Notes: generated by a model not told the origin, from the letters alone. Counted from the first letter of the stretch, positions 1 to 13,233 are shown. The stretch is 64,000 bases of DNA from Saccoglossus kowalevskii (GCF_000003605.2 NW_003107106.1:101709-165708), one strand, 5' to 3'. Numbers and translations are program-made.

Positions 1-3000
1 TTCGATTTCCATATTAATCTATATATATGATATCAATTCATGCATATAGATATCTTCCAGTTCGGCTTTCGTGTTCTTTGACAATGTTTAATGTCTTAAT
101 TTTTCCTGTACAAATTTGTGTGCCAAACAGTTTTACACACTTTTATGATTATTTTTCTATGCTTTTTGACGCGCGCAATAACCATTAGTACATTAAGTTG
201 TTAATTACGTATGCCAAGTAATTTTAGGAGGGTATAAGAGGTGAATCTTTTGTCATGATGTGATGACTATTCTGTGTGTTTTTTCTGACAGAATACTGGG
301 TCAACATGTCAACCCTATACACTTTTGTGTGTAGAAATTATATACCTCGCTTCTGAGATATTTTTACTTTATTTTTTTCTCGACTAATGTGCAAATAATA
401 TAATTCTAGCCACCCCCCTTCTGCAGCAAAATTATTTACTGCGCTTGTAATTTGCGCTGCTTTTCATAGAGTACGCGTTATATTTAGCCTTTCCCTGTGT
501 CTGAGGTCATTGGTGTCCCATCCCTATATAGGGGAAAGTGCAAACACGTTTAGCGTAAGAACGGTTTTATCTAGACACTATATGCGCATTTCTCTTAATA
601 CAGTCCTGATGCTGCCTGGTGGTGCCCTATCGCTAGGTAACGATTGACCTACGATCTGGTGGCGGACCTACCACGTAGTCAATGACTTCAACTCCTATCG
701 TGTTTTCGTTCAGTTGATTTAAACAAGCTATTGACAATGACAGAATTCTCATTATTATTATTTATTGTATAGAATGAATGAAAGTGTTATTTTTGTTGTT
801 ACCTGATTTATCACAAAATATCTACTTTAACAGAGTTGATGAACTGGGAATAAAATTGACGTGCTCAATTATTAGTGTGTTTAGGTAAATGTTTATGTTT
901 GTATGTTTGTCGTCCTTAAGTGTGAATATGAGTATTTGGCACAACATGTATCACCCATTTGTCCCTCGAAGTGTTAATTGAATCGCGATTGGCCAATCTT
1001 GAATTCTACTAAGTTTGATTTAATTTGTTTAGGCTGTACAATAACTATTCTTTCTTTCTGACGTCAGTGAGTGCCTAGAATTTGTAGAAAACCAACAATT
1101 ATGATATCTTGAACATTACGTTATGATTTGCATGTTTTGGAATATTTAATGAGCTTGTTTTGCACAGCCCCGCCATGTTGCATACATCGCGTTGGCATCG
1201 ATTCAACGAAGTTGGAATCTCTGTCAATGAGATTTTTACCACTGCTGTTAAAAAACAGACATCTCATATTCACGATGTACGATTTAAGAAATGGTCTTAG
1301 GAATGAACCATTATATTTGAGGGGGGTTATACATTTTTTTCACTTACTGAGTATAATGTCGCGTTTTCCAATTAGGTATAACCATAGTCAAGGTCAAGCT
1401 TTCTATTACGTGTTTTACTCGGCAAAAGATTGTCTGCGCGATACTAGCCTAGCCACCCCAGTAGAAATAATGGCCCACCCCTCAATAATAGTGTGTTCAA
1501 CACTTGTTTAAATAATATTGTAAAATCACCTACACAGAAATTGTCATATGATATCAACTCATGGGGGGGGGGGCACTGCATTTGCTGTATGTTTATCCTA
1601 AATACCTGAAATCACTAATACCGCATATTATAGCAATATCTTAAATTCTCACAGAGTGCAATATTTGCATTTCCTAATTTACTATGTCTATCTCACGGCG
1701 ACGAGACTACTAACATATAGGTTTAGTTGGCAATTACTTTCCAGACGACTGGAACTCCTTTCACGGCTGAAAGCACTTCATTTATATTCTTTGGATTGTA
1801 TAATATTATTGAAAAATTGCCAGATATGTTGATGAAAAACTTTTCTGCTAAACTGCAAAACATGCCAAATAGGCGTCGAATATCCTCGACTCGTTTCAAG
1901 AAGGTCACACCAATTAAAACGCGTATGTTCTTATTTTATGAAAGTCGATCAGTCATATTTTTCATAGCACCAGCCGACTGTCTCCAATCATATTGCGGCA
2001 GACAGTCTGCACTGCGATTATAACTGTGTCCCGATCTGGAGATCCAATTCACAGATCAATCAGCAAATTACGCTGCGACAATTTTGGGGAATTATTAGCG
2101 AAACGATGACAACTTACCACGTACCAGTAATTGGCAAACACATATCAACTGATCAGTGGAGATGCTAATTGATCTGCAACGCGCTCATCCATCATATACG
2201 TGTATCAACAGCGCCGCCACCGTCGGGCTGCGATGGTCGACAGTCGTCGCGCAGCCCACGGTTGAGTCTCGTGTAAACGAACAATATATATATATACACA
2301 CGTTGCACCATGGGACCATAGCGAACACGACACGTCGCGACGACCACTTCCCTTTAACTTATATGAAACAGTTCCGTGAGTACGAACGAGAAATTCTGAA
2401 GCGCCGTTATGTTGCGACCCTAGCAACGTCAACGCCAACACATAGCTTAATCGCGTAGTAATAAATCCGAAATGGCTTTATGCAATCTATTTTAAATATA
2501 GTTTACGTTTCGTCAAATTCCCCCGGTAAATATTTTTTTCACCGCTCTTCGGCTTTGATGTGCCCTTTAAAACTTTAAAACGGAATAATAAAAACTTACT
2601 ACAAAATACTAAATTATGAACATTTTATTTCGAGGTTTAGTTTTTGTGCATGTGAACAACACAGACAATTCAATTCTCACGCAGATTGTGTCGTTTAAAC
2701 ATGCCTCACGGAATGTAGGCCCGTCGCCAAAATGTACACGTCCACGGTGTATGCATGTAGACTACACACAGGTTTATAGCATGACTCAGCGGATACAATT
2801 ATATAGTGATATTTTCGAAAAATAAAATAAAAAACAAAACGCACGGTTTCGCGAACTCGATGTAAACATTCTCTTCCACGATGGCTGAGCAAACGGGCCT
2901 TAGCTTGCGAAGGTGATGCAGCCCCATTAAGCCTCTCCAACAATTGAAAATAGTAAAGAAGCAACAAAACAACACCGAATCTGACACAAATTCACGATCA

Positions 3001-4300
3001 GTAGGGAGATATATAGAACTTGGATGATATGAGAATTAGAGCCCTGGTGATAATTCAGATGACGTCACGTGATCTGTATACCACAGCGACATCTTTCGAC
3101 CAATAACATTTTGCAAAGTTAATTATGATATTGTGATTATGATGTTTACTTCAATCGAGTACACATGTAATACTAGTCAGTTGGTGGGTACATGTTACTA
3201 ACAAAACCATCATTTCTATCACGCAAACCAGCAAGCTTTTTTCCAGACTAACTTTGGCCGCAATTTATCTCTTAGAATCGACACGAAGTACTGATAGTGA
3301 ATTCTGCCCAACAGGTGGACTTTGTTTTGAATGAATTCCGATCACTTGTGCGTACGACATCAATATTTATAACAAGTTGACAGATTTTCTAGACACTAAC
3401 ACTGACAGTATATGAATATGATGAAGTCTACAGATACGTCTGCAAACCATTTTACGCCTTCTCACTATGATCCGTACAACGTCCAGTTGTGACAGACCTG
3501 AGTTACACTGTTGTATTATGTTTGTTCTGAGCAGGCACATGATTCTTCTACATGAAATACGCCAAGGAAATTTGACATTTGCATGAACCAGAAAAGGTCA
3601 CACATTGTGGTGCTTTCTGGGAGTAACAGTTGTCATTAAAAATCAAGAACAGTTTTCGAACACAAACCATGTGGTTTGATATTAGGAATTATTGCTTCTT
3701 TCAGTTAACTATGTTTTTTTGGAAAATCCATATTTGAATTGTAAATAGGACAATTTATGCACGTCTACATCAATTTTGGTAATGATGTATAAACAACGAT
3801 CTAGAGTACAAAAACAAACCAAAATTACGCCACAAAAACAAAGAGCAACATAAAACAAAACATACAAATTTGATAGGATTGCAACACATTTCACTAACAA
3901 TAACGCGAATGAAGGAGTCAATGTATTTGCGCAGCGATTTTTCCATTTGATTATGCAAATCCGATGTAATTCGATAAGGCATACACATCAATTCGGAAAA
4001 AAATAAAACATGTCTCCAAATAAATATCATTTAATAACACTTTTGCATCGGATCTTACATAGTATGATTATATTGCCCAAATAATAGTACAACATGGATA
4101 CAATTTACAAACAATATTGTAAATAATACGGAAAAGTGTATTGCATAAATGACGACACAGATGAAGCTGCCATTGTCGTTAGTTACTTACTTTCCGATAT
4201 GTGCTCTCAAAAATGTCCCCAGTAATATAGTTCTTAGGTTTTAAGTATTGTCGGACTTCAATATCAAATAATTAGATCAAGTAATTCTTAATTAATTGTT
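1..4300. other. Non-coding stretch, no gene recognised
   Basis: AT-rich DNA with short unsupported open frames only. The longest, 1128-1511 (127 codons), has no recognisable domain. A G-run lies near 1563-1572 and a (TA)-rich stretch near 2285. The region lies 3' of the minus-strand noggin gene and could hold regulatory DNA, but nothing specific can be shown. Confidence 0.5.
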
Positions 4301-4510
4301 TTCAGAAGGTGCATCGTCCGCCTGCACGGTGATGCTCCGTTCGAACATTCCTCCCTCCACAACACCGTGCGGTAATTCTATTCATAACCGTGTATGTCAC
4401 GTGGTTGCGCGATAGAAAGTTTACCGACCAATAGAAAGCTTTGTTACAATGACTACCAAAAAGCGCTTGGGGCTTTGCATTTCTGATGTCTTCATCTTCG
4501 GCTAGTCTGG

Positions 4511-4555
4511 TTCCCTGCCCCATTTCAACGCTGAGGTGAAAACTTGGGCAGGGAA
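4511..4555. repeat. Inverted repeat abutting assembly gap
   Basis: TTCCCTGCCC at 4511-4520 is the exact reverse complement of GGGCAGGGAA at 4546-4555, with a 25-nt spacer. The right arm ends exactly where the N run begins. It may be the edge of a larger inverted repeat that the assembly could not cross. Confidence 0.6.
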
Positions 4556-5060
4556 NNNNNNNNNNNNNNNNNNNNNNNNNNNNNNNNNNNNNNNNNNNNN
4601 NNNNNNNNNNNNNNNNNNNNNNNNNNNNNNNNNNNNNNNNNNNNNNNNNNNNNNNNNNNNNNNNNNNNNNNNNNNNNNNNNNNNNNNNNNNNNNNNNNNN
4701 NNNNNNNNNNNNNNNNNNNNNNNNNNNNNNNNNNNNNNNNNNNNNNNNNNNNNNNNNNNNNNNNNNNNNNNNNNNNNNNNNNNNNNNNNNNNNNNNNNNN
4801 NNNNNNNNNNNNNNNNNNNNNNNNNNNNNNNNNNNNNNNNNNNNNNNNNNNNNNNNNNNNNNNNNNNNNNNNNNNNNNNNNNNNNNNNNNNNNNNNNNNN
4901 NNNNNNNNNNNNNNNNNNNNNNNNNNNNNNNNNNNNNNNNNNNNNNNNNNNNNNNNNNNNNNNNNNNNNNNNNNNNNNNNNNNNNNNNNNNNNNNNNNNN
5001 NNNNNNNNNNNNNNNNNNNNNNNNNNNNNNNNNNNNNNNNNNNNNNNNNNNNNNNNNNNN
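4556..5060. other. Assembly gap (505 N)
   Basis: A continuous run of N. Open frames that cross it are artefacts of translating N. Confidence 0.99.
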
Positions 5061-7130
5061 TAGTGGAGTGCTTCGCCGGAACATTCACCTTGAAAATTCA
5101 AGATGAGAAGGTGACACAAAACACCATTTAGGAGTGACACTTGCAATTTACATCCAGGGGTGAAACTGAGAATCATTTTCAAAGTTGGGGACCCACGTTC
5201 AAGTTTTACCAAAGTGTCCGGGGGGTTGGATTAATAAGTCATACTACGTGCAAAGGCACACATGTATTTAAATTTGATATCAGGTACATATTTTTTTTTT
5301 TAACAAACAAGTTTGTTTTTTCGATGCATTTGTACGCATTCTAAAAATACACACTGACGTAACGCTGGCATAATGTATGTCTACTTCTGCTGTCTGGAAT
5401 TTCAGACACAACCAAAATCATGCAGTATAAGATCGAAGAAGAAATATTATGTATAGCAAGGATGATATAGGCTTCGCTCCACAATTATATTTTGTATCAA
5501 GGCGCGGGTTCACAAATGTAATTCTACCATTTTGAAAAAAAAACTTGTTGTAAGGAATATTATGCTTGCTTGTATATAACTGTTATATATAATATATATC
5601 TTTTAAGAAAATAAACAAGTCTTAGATTTGTGCGTGAAATTTCAGTGAAATGTTATCTTCTTATATGATCTGATCCATACGACTGTTTTGTGAATTCAGA
5701 ATAATAATCCATTAAATTTAACAAATAACCTTGTTTATCTATGGTATGCGTTTGTTTGCGTTTAACTACAGTTAAGAACGTGATGACACTGTGAACCACA
5801 GTTCATCATTGCAAACAAAATTAATACAGTCACTGAGTGTTGGTGATGGCCCAGGCTTGCTTAGTTTCAGAATTAATGGGATTTGACAAATTGTATACCT
5901 TGAAATAAAAAAACAAACAAACAACATTGTGTTATATAATGCTTTTCGTTTCTGTGCCAATTATTAATTAAACGTGTGTTTAATTATTGCACATTGAACT
6001 ACAAGCCTATTACACTCATAATGTTGTTGTTTTTTTTCTCCAGAAAGCTGGTCCTAAAACGCATAACAATATTCATTGATTTATTATGTGCAATGAAGCA
6101 TTATGTTATGTGCTATGACACTGTGTCGAATTTCTGCTAAATATCTTTATTCATAATTACTTATCTTTCTTAGGAATGTTCCATAGAACACACTGACAAA
6201 GAAAACTTGTCCTTTTTATCAAAAATCGTTATCTTTGAAATATGTAATGAAATGTATTCACCCTATATCGCCAGCCAATAATTTCATGTATGGCCTAACA
6301 TCTTCACCATAGGATATGGCGATATTTCAATAAAATACAAACACCAGTTCTTTAATAATAGGCTGTACATTGTAAAATAAACAAAACCTGGGTCTGTCCA
6401 ATAATGACTAGACTTCTTCATTTTCAAATACGTGGATTCTGATAACGTGCATATATATTTAACGAGACACGGTCATAAATGTCACGAATAACTAAATAAA
6501 CGCGGAAACTTTTGATTGTATTGTATCGCTGAAAAGTAAGAGTTATTATTTAGAAGCTGCCAGGTCAACATGTAGGCCTGGTTGTGAATGCGTGAAACGT
6601 GTAGAACGCACAAATGTTGAATCAAATTGCAAAAATAAATGATCAGTAATCCACCACGGGTACAGACAACAACACATTTGAATTAAAGCGATCAAAACAC
6701 GTCCGCGAAATGGTTAAGACAACATGAGATTTAAAACCAACATGAACAACCAGACGGTCGTTTTAAATACTAGTAAAAAAAAGTTTTGGCCAAGACATAC
6801 CCGAGAAACGGTTGTTGACATATTTTAGTGCTTAGCGTTTGGGACTAAAAAAAAAGAACAATTGCATAAGTGTTTTGTCTTTAAAACTGCTTTGAACTAA
6901 ATCGAACGAAGCATGTCCAAAAAATAGATAAAGAAAAATGCATAGCCACCAGTCGGCCATTTGAATCAAATAACAAATTTATGTGCATCAGTAATCATCA
7001 TATGTGACATTCAAGCCAAGTTTTAATTAATTATGTCCAGGAATGCCTGAAGAAACGGTTAATGAAAATCGCCGCCACTCAATTACCAGTAAATTGTATG
7101 GAAATAAAAAATACCGTCGGTCATTTTTAT
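5061..7130. other. Non-coding stretch, no gene recognised
   Basis: AT-rich DNA without an open frame resembling a protein family, and with no repeat family recognised. T- and A-homopolymers are common. Confidence 0.5.
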
Positions 7131-7140
7131 TCGAATCGCG

Positions 7141-7468
7141 CCCCCCCCCACTCTCTATATTTAGGGGGGCCTATGCTTGTTCCCTCATTTTTTTGACCCC
7201 CCCCCCATCTAGGGAAAAGAAGAAAATTTAACACCCCCCCTAGGAACTTTTCATTCTAATAAACCCCCCTTTTTTGTATATCTCGGGAAGTGTTTTGAAA
7301 TACACCCCCTATTTTGAGAATCTCGGGAAAACAAGCAAAAAATACCCCCTTTTCTACGATTTTCTCGGGAAAATGTTCCCGAGACAGATCGTCAAAAAGT
7401 ATCCCCTTTCCCGAGAAAATGGGAACGCGCATGCGGCCCCCTATGGATCCTGAGTGGGGGGGGGGGGG
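7141..7468. mobile_element. C-capped inverted-repeat element (MITE-like)
   Basis: The segment starts with a C-run followed by CACTC and ends with GAGTG followed by a G-run, so the termini are inverted repeats. Similarity continues inward: AGGGGGGCC near 7163 pairs with GGCCCCCT near 7436. The identical pentamer TCGCG flanks it directly at 7136-7140 and 7469-7473, as expected of a target-site duplication, although CGCG is itself palindromic. The interior has degenerate short tandem units built around TCTCGGGAA and CCCCCT (7230-7420). It has no coding capacity. The superfamily is not assigned. Confidence 0.55.
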
Positions 7469-7473
7469 TCGCG

Positions 7474-10400
7474 ACACAAAAAACGTGCATATGTAACCCA
7501 TTATGAGTGACGAAATACAATGTTTGAATGAAATTGGCCAAGCCATGCCAGAAAAAAACAGTTGTCATGTCAACATTTGTTCGGGATAAAACTGATCGCC
7601 AATCGGTCAAAGGTCAAAGAAACAAAAAACAAATTGATAAGCATATGTACTCAATTATGACTTCAATTCGAACAAAATCAGTACGGAACTAAAAATATAA
7701 CAACTGCACGAGTTCACAAATATATACAACCACAAATTATACAAACGTGAATCGGGACCCCCCCCCCAAACAAACCCACCAATTTGTATAACCAAAAAGT
7801 ATGCCACCATTCATTCATTCATTTATTTATTTATTTATTCATTCATTCATTCATTCATTCATTCATTCATTCATTCACTCAGCCACAGTACATTTTAGGT
7901 CATAATATGGGAGGAGACAGTCTAAAGTGCATTCACGTTTCAAATGTTAAGCATTGGTTAGTATTGGAATATAATCCAGTAAAAAATAACTGTGTGGTAA
8001 CAACCAAAACAACGTGATAACTGTACAATTACAACTTAAAGGGCCCCTTTGATTGAAACGTAATCACTAACGTTGTGTAACTGTTTAACTATGTCACTGA
8101 TTGCATACTTGTGAAACCTACCCAAGACGGATACTGATAATTTGTAGATTTCTCGTCACACTGGCGCCTGGTTGCATTATCACCCCTCGTGTTCAAGGAT
8201 TTTCCCAGACAATAAACACCGTTTACATGATAGCACGTAGCATTCAGGGGCCGTGTTATGAATATCTAAGCGCGATGATATTCGCAGTAATACCACGGTC
8301 TGCTGAGTACCACGACGCTTTGTATGATTGGACACGCTGTATTCCCATGTCATGGCCTTAGTCTGCTATAATACAACATGTACAGTAGATGGCATCCGTC
8401 ATTATCACCCATCCTGTCACAGAATTCATGAGAACGCGTAGAAATTTCATAATCTATTCTGGCCTATTCAAGATTTCTGTTTGACTGCCACGTCGTACTT
8501 ACCAGACGACTAATGACGTATCGTGTATTTTCAAGTGGAGAAGACCGTTGCTCTTGGTGAGGATAAAGAACAGATTGACATATGCATATCAGGACGACAC
8601 TGAACTCAAAAAGTACAATTGCCTATATGTATCACTTACTCATATCAGTGTATATTCCAAATTAAATTGAAAATATCGTATTTGTGACAAAAACTCGCAC
8701 ATGGTTCAATTGCAGTATTACAGAGGGATGCGTTTTAGTGATGACGAATGCGGCAAAAATGTGTTTACATTCAGCACCTGAAAAAGAGAGCCGAATAGCA
8801 AATACAATGTCGCCCACATGCATACATGCACGTGTATTTGGTCATTTCATCGCGCAATAATAAATAACAGGGACATCTGCAACGCCCTCAATGACCTCTC
8901 ATGCTTAACCTTGCCACATGGCAACCAGACATCGCTCACATGGCAACCAGACATTGCACACATGTCATAGATTCAAAATTCTGCCAGTACAGTACCCGAT
9001 TAACGGTGAAACCCGTGGTTTGCGTGGGTTTTGGGCGCAGCGAACACAAAACACGAAGCAGCTCTACTAACCAACACCCGAGGGATTCGATAGTGCTGCA
9101 GAATGTGATAAGAGAGTTGTTCGTTAAGTCAGTATACTCTCAGCGCAACAAAAACATTCCCCTCATCTTTATAAATATTCATTAATTTCACAATTCGAAT
9201 TGAATCGAGGGCTTTATATTGGCCGAATGAATAACATTAGAACGTTTTCAAATGACGTCGTTGCGCACTGTGCTAGTTGATTGGCTGGTTGGATTTAACT
9301 GCAATGAAATTTATAAAGATGAATGGAATGCCTTTCTCGCGCTGAGACTACCGAGTACGCGCAAATGAACCATTTAGTAGTTTTTCAACTTGAAATATAT
9401 TTTTAATTAAAATGACAAAAGATAACTACTTATAATGACGTCAACAAAAATCATACAAAGAACAACAAATCAATCATGTCAGCAGCGATAGTAGTTCAGA
9501 CCAAAATTCACATGTTTGCCAACAATATCACAACGTCATACAATCACAAAACCAAGTTCCACAAAAGACACTGCAAAAAAAGATGAAAATAATCTGAATC
9601 TAAGTTCTCAAAAGGACATTTTTTGTTTTAATTTCTGAAAAGTTGACGCAAGGAGACGAACATCGACGGCTCATCCATCATACTATACCCGAACATCGGT
9701 AGCTGACAGCGGAACTAGAACATAGTTAAAACGCCTTGAAACAGTGAAGCTTAATATCGAAACGACTAGACATGAAAAATGAACGGTAATGAAATACAGG
9801 AATAGTTGAGTGACGACAAGTGTATTAAGTAATAACCGAAAGGTATTATTTACCGGAACTATAAATATAAATGAAGACGAAATATCGATCAGGGAGATTT
9901 ATTTATAATTTCCAAAGTAAATCAAATTGGATAAAGTAATGCATTTACGTGAGTCTCGCCCAGTATAGCAATCAATCTGATTACTCAGCTGGTGGCCAAC
10001 CGTGGATTTAGAATTCCCATTAATAGCATCACGTCGAAGACACCACTCATGCTCAGCATTGCGGGTTTTTTTTTCTGTTCTTCTCGGTATGTTGAGGTGG
10101 GAGAAGTCAGAGGTCAGAGCGCAAGGCTGGCAGCGCGTAAACATGGCATATATTAACGGTCATCGGAAATATCGGAGACCATACGTAACACCAGACTTCT
10201 TATTTCATCGAGATATTAATCATTGCGTAATATATAAAAACAAATTTGACGTATTTCCCGCCAAATTATTGCATTAATTTAACGACATTTCTTGTAAATT
10301 TGAATGTTAAATTAAGACGAGACACTGCAACCATACAGCAAATTAACTTTGATAACTAGTTTCTGAGTTATGATTATTGTTATAATTATTGCCATCGTTA

Positions 10401-12020
10401 AAAATATCATTCAATGCGATTATTTTGCGTATTGGGACAACCTTTGATGACCAAAGAGTTAAATACTACACTAACATCAAAAGGTCGTTATTAATACTTA
10501 GAGCACAATGTGTACATTAGATCCACGGTTAGTCACTTATTTATAAGTAGTAGGCTGTGGTGACAACATTCACTGTATAGTACTAGACAATGATATGTCT
10601 TAATTCTTCTCTGTTTACACAACATTCGCAGTAATCCCGTAGACGGGAGGTGACAGTGCTGCACGGAAACAAATTATTCGCAGCCAACACGTGAGGAATG
10701 TTCACGTAAAACAAATATTCAACCGAATAATACGGTAACATGATGGACAAAATACGGGACGACAGTCTGCTTCACCGGTGGCAAGACAAAAATATAATAC
10801 AATACAACCATGGCATCCCCAGTGATAACAATATCTTAAATAGTTCTCTTCTTCGAGCCTGATAACCGCCAAATTATATGTATTTAATAGTATTCACCTT
10901 TTTTTTAAATTAGGTAATGCCAGTTCGTGCATGTCACTGCCACCATGTAGTTGCGAGAATAATTAGGTCAGAGCAACTCTTGCCCCGAGTATAACAGATA
11001 CTGGAAACATTTCTGTCAACATTCGGGTCACCGCGAGTTAAAGTAAGACGTCATTACGAACAACACACCGCTGTAAGTCGTGTACGATTGCCGAGTTGCT
11101 TTCCTAATGCTTTCCATTAAACACAAGACGAGCACGATCGTTCGATAACCTCGTATTTCGAACCACGTCGCTGAACTCAATTAAGCGTTTAAAATCAGTC
11201 CCTTGTGTGCCCAACAACACGCCTGTGGGCGATTGGAATCACTGCTTTCGTCTGGCCGATATCTCTTTTGAGAAAAGGCATCAGAACTATACCCTGTTTC
11301 GTACGAGGATGGTGTACGCCACCACCAAGAATGACGTAATAGTCTAGAACAAAGATTCCTATTTCAGCTGCTACTGAAACAGGTCCTAATATCCCTTAAA
11401 ATATCTCCGGAAAATATTACTCTAACATAACATTTGTTATTTGTGTTGGACGATTACGTACATTTGAAATAATAAAACGTGCTACAATTGGAGACGGTTC
11501 TGAATATAGCGTATTTTACTGATAAAGCACAACACTTTGAATTATATCTGTATGCACAACTTATGGAAAATATTCTTGTAAATAGTGTTTATAAAGTACA
11601 AGGAATGCAAAACGTGACTAGCGATTCCACGCGTGTCTATATAAAATTCTTCTACTCGCGAGGCTTCAACAAGCGACACTTATCATTATGTTAAAATAAG
11701 CTTCTTCCAACCTTTTACTTGACAACTCATGGTACAATTGATTATACTCGCCGCCAGCCGAAATGCAAAAAGCGAAAAATGACAATCTGTTAAATTCGTT
11801 GTAAAGGTCAAAAGTTCAAAGCCAATTTACTAGTACGATATAAACATTAATATATAATCCACATCATAGTATACTGCTTTCTTCCATCCTACTGACGCAA
11901 GCACATATGTAATCAGTCATAACATAACATTTGTGACAGTGTTTGCACTCTTGAAGACTACAACATAAACATTGCACTGGATTTAATCAAACTCAGGGGA
12001 AACGAATTGGTCTATGAAAC
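7474..12020. other. Non-coding stretch 3' of noggin
   Basis: No recognisable gene. It contains a CATT/TTTA microsatellite at 7806-7876 and a short near-duplicate around CACATGGCAACCAGACAT at 8916-8956. Short open frames at 8101-8361 and 10002-10277 match no family I recognise. Confidence 0.5.
7806..7876. repeat. Tetranucleotide microsatellite (CATT)n/(TTTA)n
   Basis: Uninterrupted tetranucleotide repeat with a TTTA block inside a CATT array. The Ser/Phe/Ile/His-rich open frame over it (7784-8017) is a by-product of the repeat. Confidence 0.95.
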
Positions 12021-12025
12021 TTGAA

Positions 12026-12031
12026 TTTATT
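12026..12031 (-). promoter_or_regulatory. Candidate poly(A) signal for noggin
   Basis: AATAAA on the minus strand, about 425 bases downstream of the noggin stop codon and the nearest canonical hexamer I found. Position only; no transcript evidence. Confidence 0.35.
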
Positions 12032-12456
12032 GGCTAGTCCTGTTTAGAAGTAGTGCATAATGCATGGACTATTATTAGTACTCTCTTACTGTTATAAGCT
12101 TTTAATGTTACCTATTTTCACATAGGACGGCGTAAGTTTTGTCACAGATAAGTTTCTCAATAGATCGAAATATTTCTGAAGTGTTACCTAATTGTCACTG
12201 TTTCAAGTTAGAATTTCCTTTGAACCACAGCACCATTTCCATTGCAAATACATGCGAGGTTGTTAGAAGGCCATCCACACGTAAAATAGCGACGTACTCT
12301 TTAACTACATTGATATTAAGAAGGAGATGTAATCATCGAAAATAGATACACTTTGCATGCATACTCTCATACAAGCCAGCGAAGTTCGATTTGAGGGGAA
12401 ATAATAGGAAAATAGCCTAACCCAAGTTACGCTACGTCAGCTGTTACTAAGTTGAA

Positions 12457-13233
12457 TCAGTTTTTCCCTGCACACTGGCACACACATTCAGCGGCTATTG
12501 GGTACGGAACTTTGATCCATTTGCACTTCATCTTATTCGATTTGGATTTTTTTTTCGCTTCCCTGGTAATACGACCACTTGGTTGAATAGGAGGATCTTG
12601 AGAACGCTTGCTCTTCTTTCCACGGCAGTACCAGCGAAGGAGTTGGATATAGGTGGCTGGTCCCGGTTCGCATGACATTCCGTGTGGCCAGGAACAGTCT
12701 TGTTGTACACACTCACCATGTTTGATCCAGCGGGGCCAGAAGAGCAATCCGACGTCCAACCACTCGTGTCTGACAGAACACGATGCTTGTTGAACGAGCC
12801 AGTGTTGCAAGCGTTCTGTCGTTTGTCCATCCATGGTAACGGTTTCCCCATTCTCGTTGGTATACGTAAAGTCTAAACCAGTAGCCTGGTTTTGTAAAGT
12901 GTTTTGCACAGATGTTGTCATTGGGGCGACCTTTTCGTCTGGTTCTTCAACAGACATATAATTTGGGTCGAAGTCTTTACCTAGTTTCTTTTTAAGCTTT
13001 TTGGCACGGAGGTCCCTTGCTTTTGGTTGTAGGCTCTCCTCTATCGTATCACCAGGTATTGCCTGTGCAGTGCCATTACTAACCTTCAAATATGGTGGAG
13101 ATCCGTACAATTGTCTGAGACTAGAGAGAGTACCGTCGTCGTCGGCGGCGGCGTTCGCCCCCGTGCTTAAACAAGAGATTATCACGATAACCTCTAACAG
13201 TAAACTTGAAATACAGATTCTTCTAGGAGACAT
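12457..13233 (-). CDS. NOG-like: Noggin-type secreted BMP antagonist
   Basis: Intact single-exon frame of 258 residues; noggin genes are typically intronless. Residues 1-29 form a hydrophobic signal peptide with likely cleavage near the ANA/A motif. An NGT sequon lies at 53-55. The KLGKDFDPNYM segment (83-93) matches the family's conserved stretch after the BMP-binding clip. LQHWL (143-147) leads into the cystine-knot domain with WPRWIKHGEC (166-175), LLRWYC (198-203) and a PYPIAAECVCQC end. Nine C-terminal cysteines (152, 175, 180, 188, 203, 237, 250, 252, 254) match the vertebrate count. Family knowledge: noggin dimers bind BMP ligands outside the cell and block receptor binding. Oddities: about 27 extra, mostly basic residues between the fifth and sixth cysteines; the HPDP-type clip motif is absent; the basic heparin-binding run normally before LQxWL is absent. 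It could be an orthologue or a noggin-like paralogue; I am sure of the family but not the subgroup. Confidence 0.93.
   Translation of the reverse strand: MSPRRICISSLLLEVIVIISCLSTGANAAADDDGTLSSLRQLYGSPPYLKVSNGTAQAIPGDTIEESLQPKARDLRAKKLKKKLGKDFDPNYMSVEEPDEKVAPMTTSVQNTLQNQATGLDFTYTNENGETVTMDGQTTERLQHWLVQQASCSVRHEWLDVGLLFWPRWIKHGECVQQDCSWPHGMSCEPGPATYIQLLRWYCRGKKSKRSQDPPIQPSGRITREAKKKSKSNKMKCKWIKVPYPIAAECVCQCAGKN

Noticed and set aside
1128-1511. Open frame of 127 codons near the window start
   Set aside because: No domain, no splice partners, and composition expected of AT-rich intergenic DNA.
4302-5212. Long open frames across 4.3-5.2 kb on both strands
   Set aside because: They are mostly translated N; the real flanks contribute only short unrelated peptides.
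7806-7876. Regular repeat considered as a CRISPR-like array
   Set aside because: It is a tetranucleotide microsatellite without spacers, in eukaryotic DNA.
7784-8017. Ser/Phe/Ile/His-rich frame
   Set aside because: A translation of the CATT/TTTA microsatellite.
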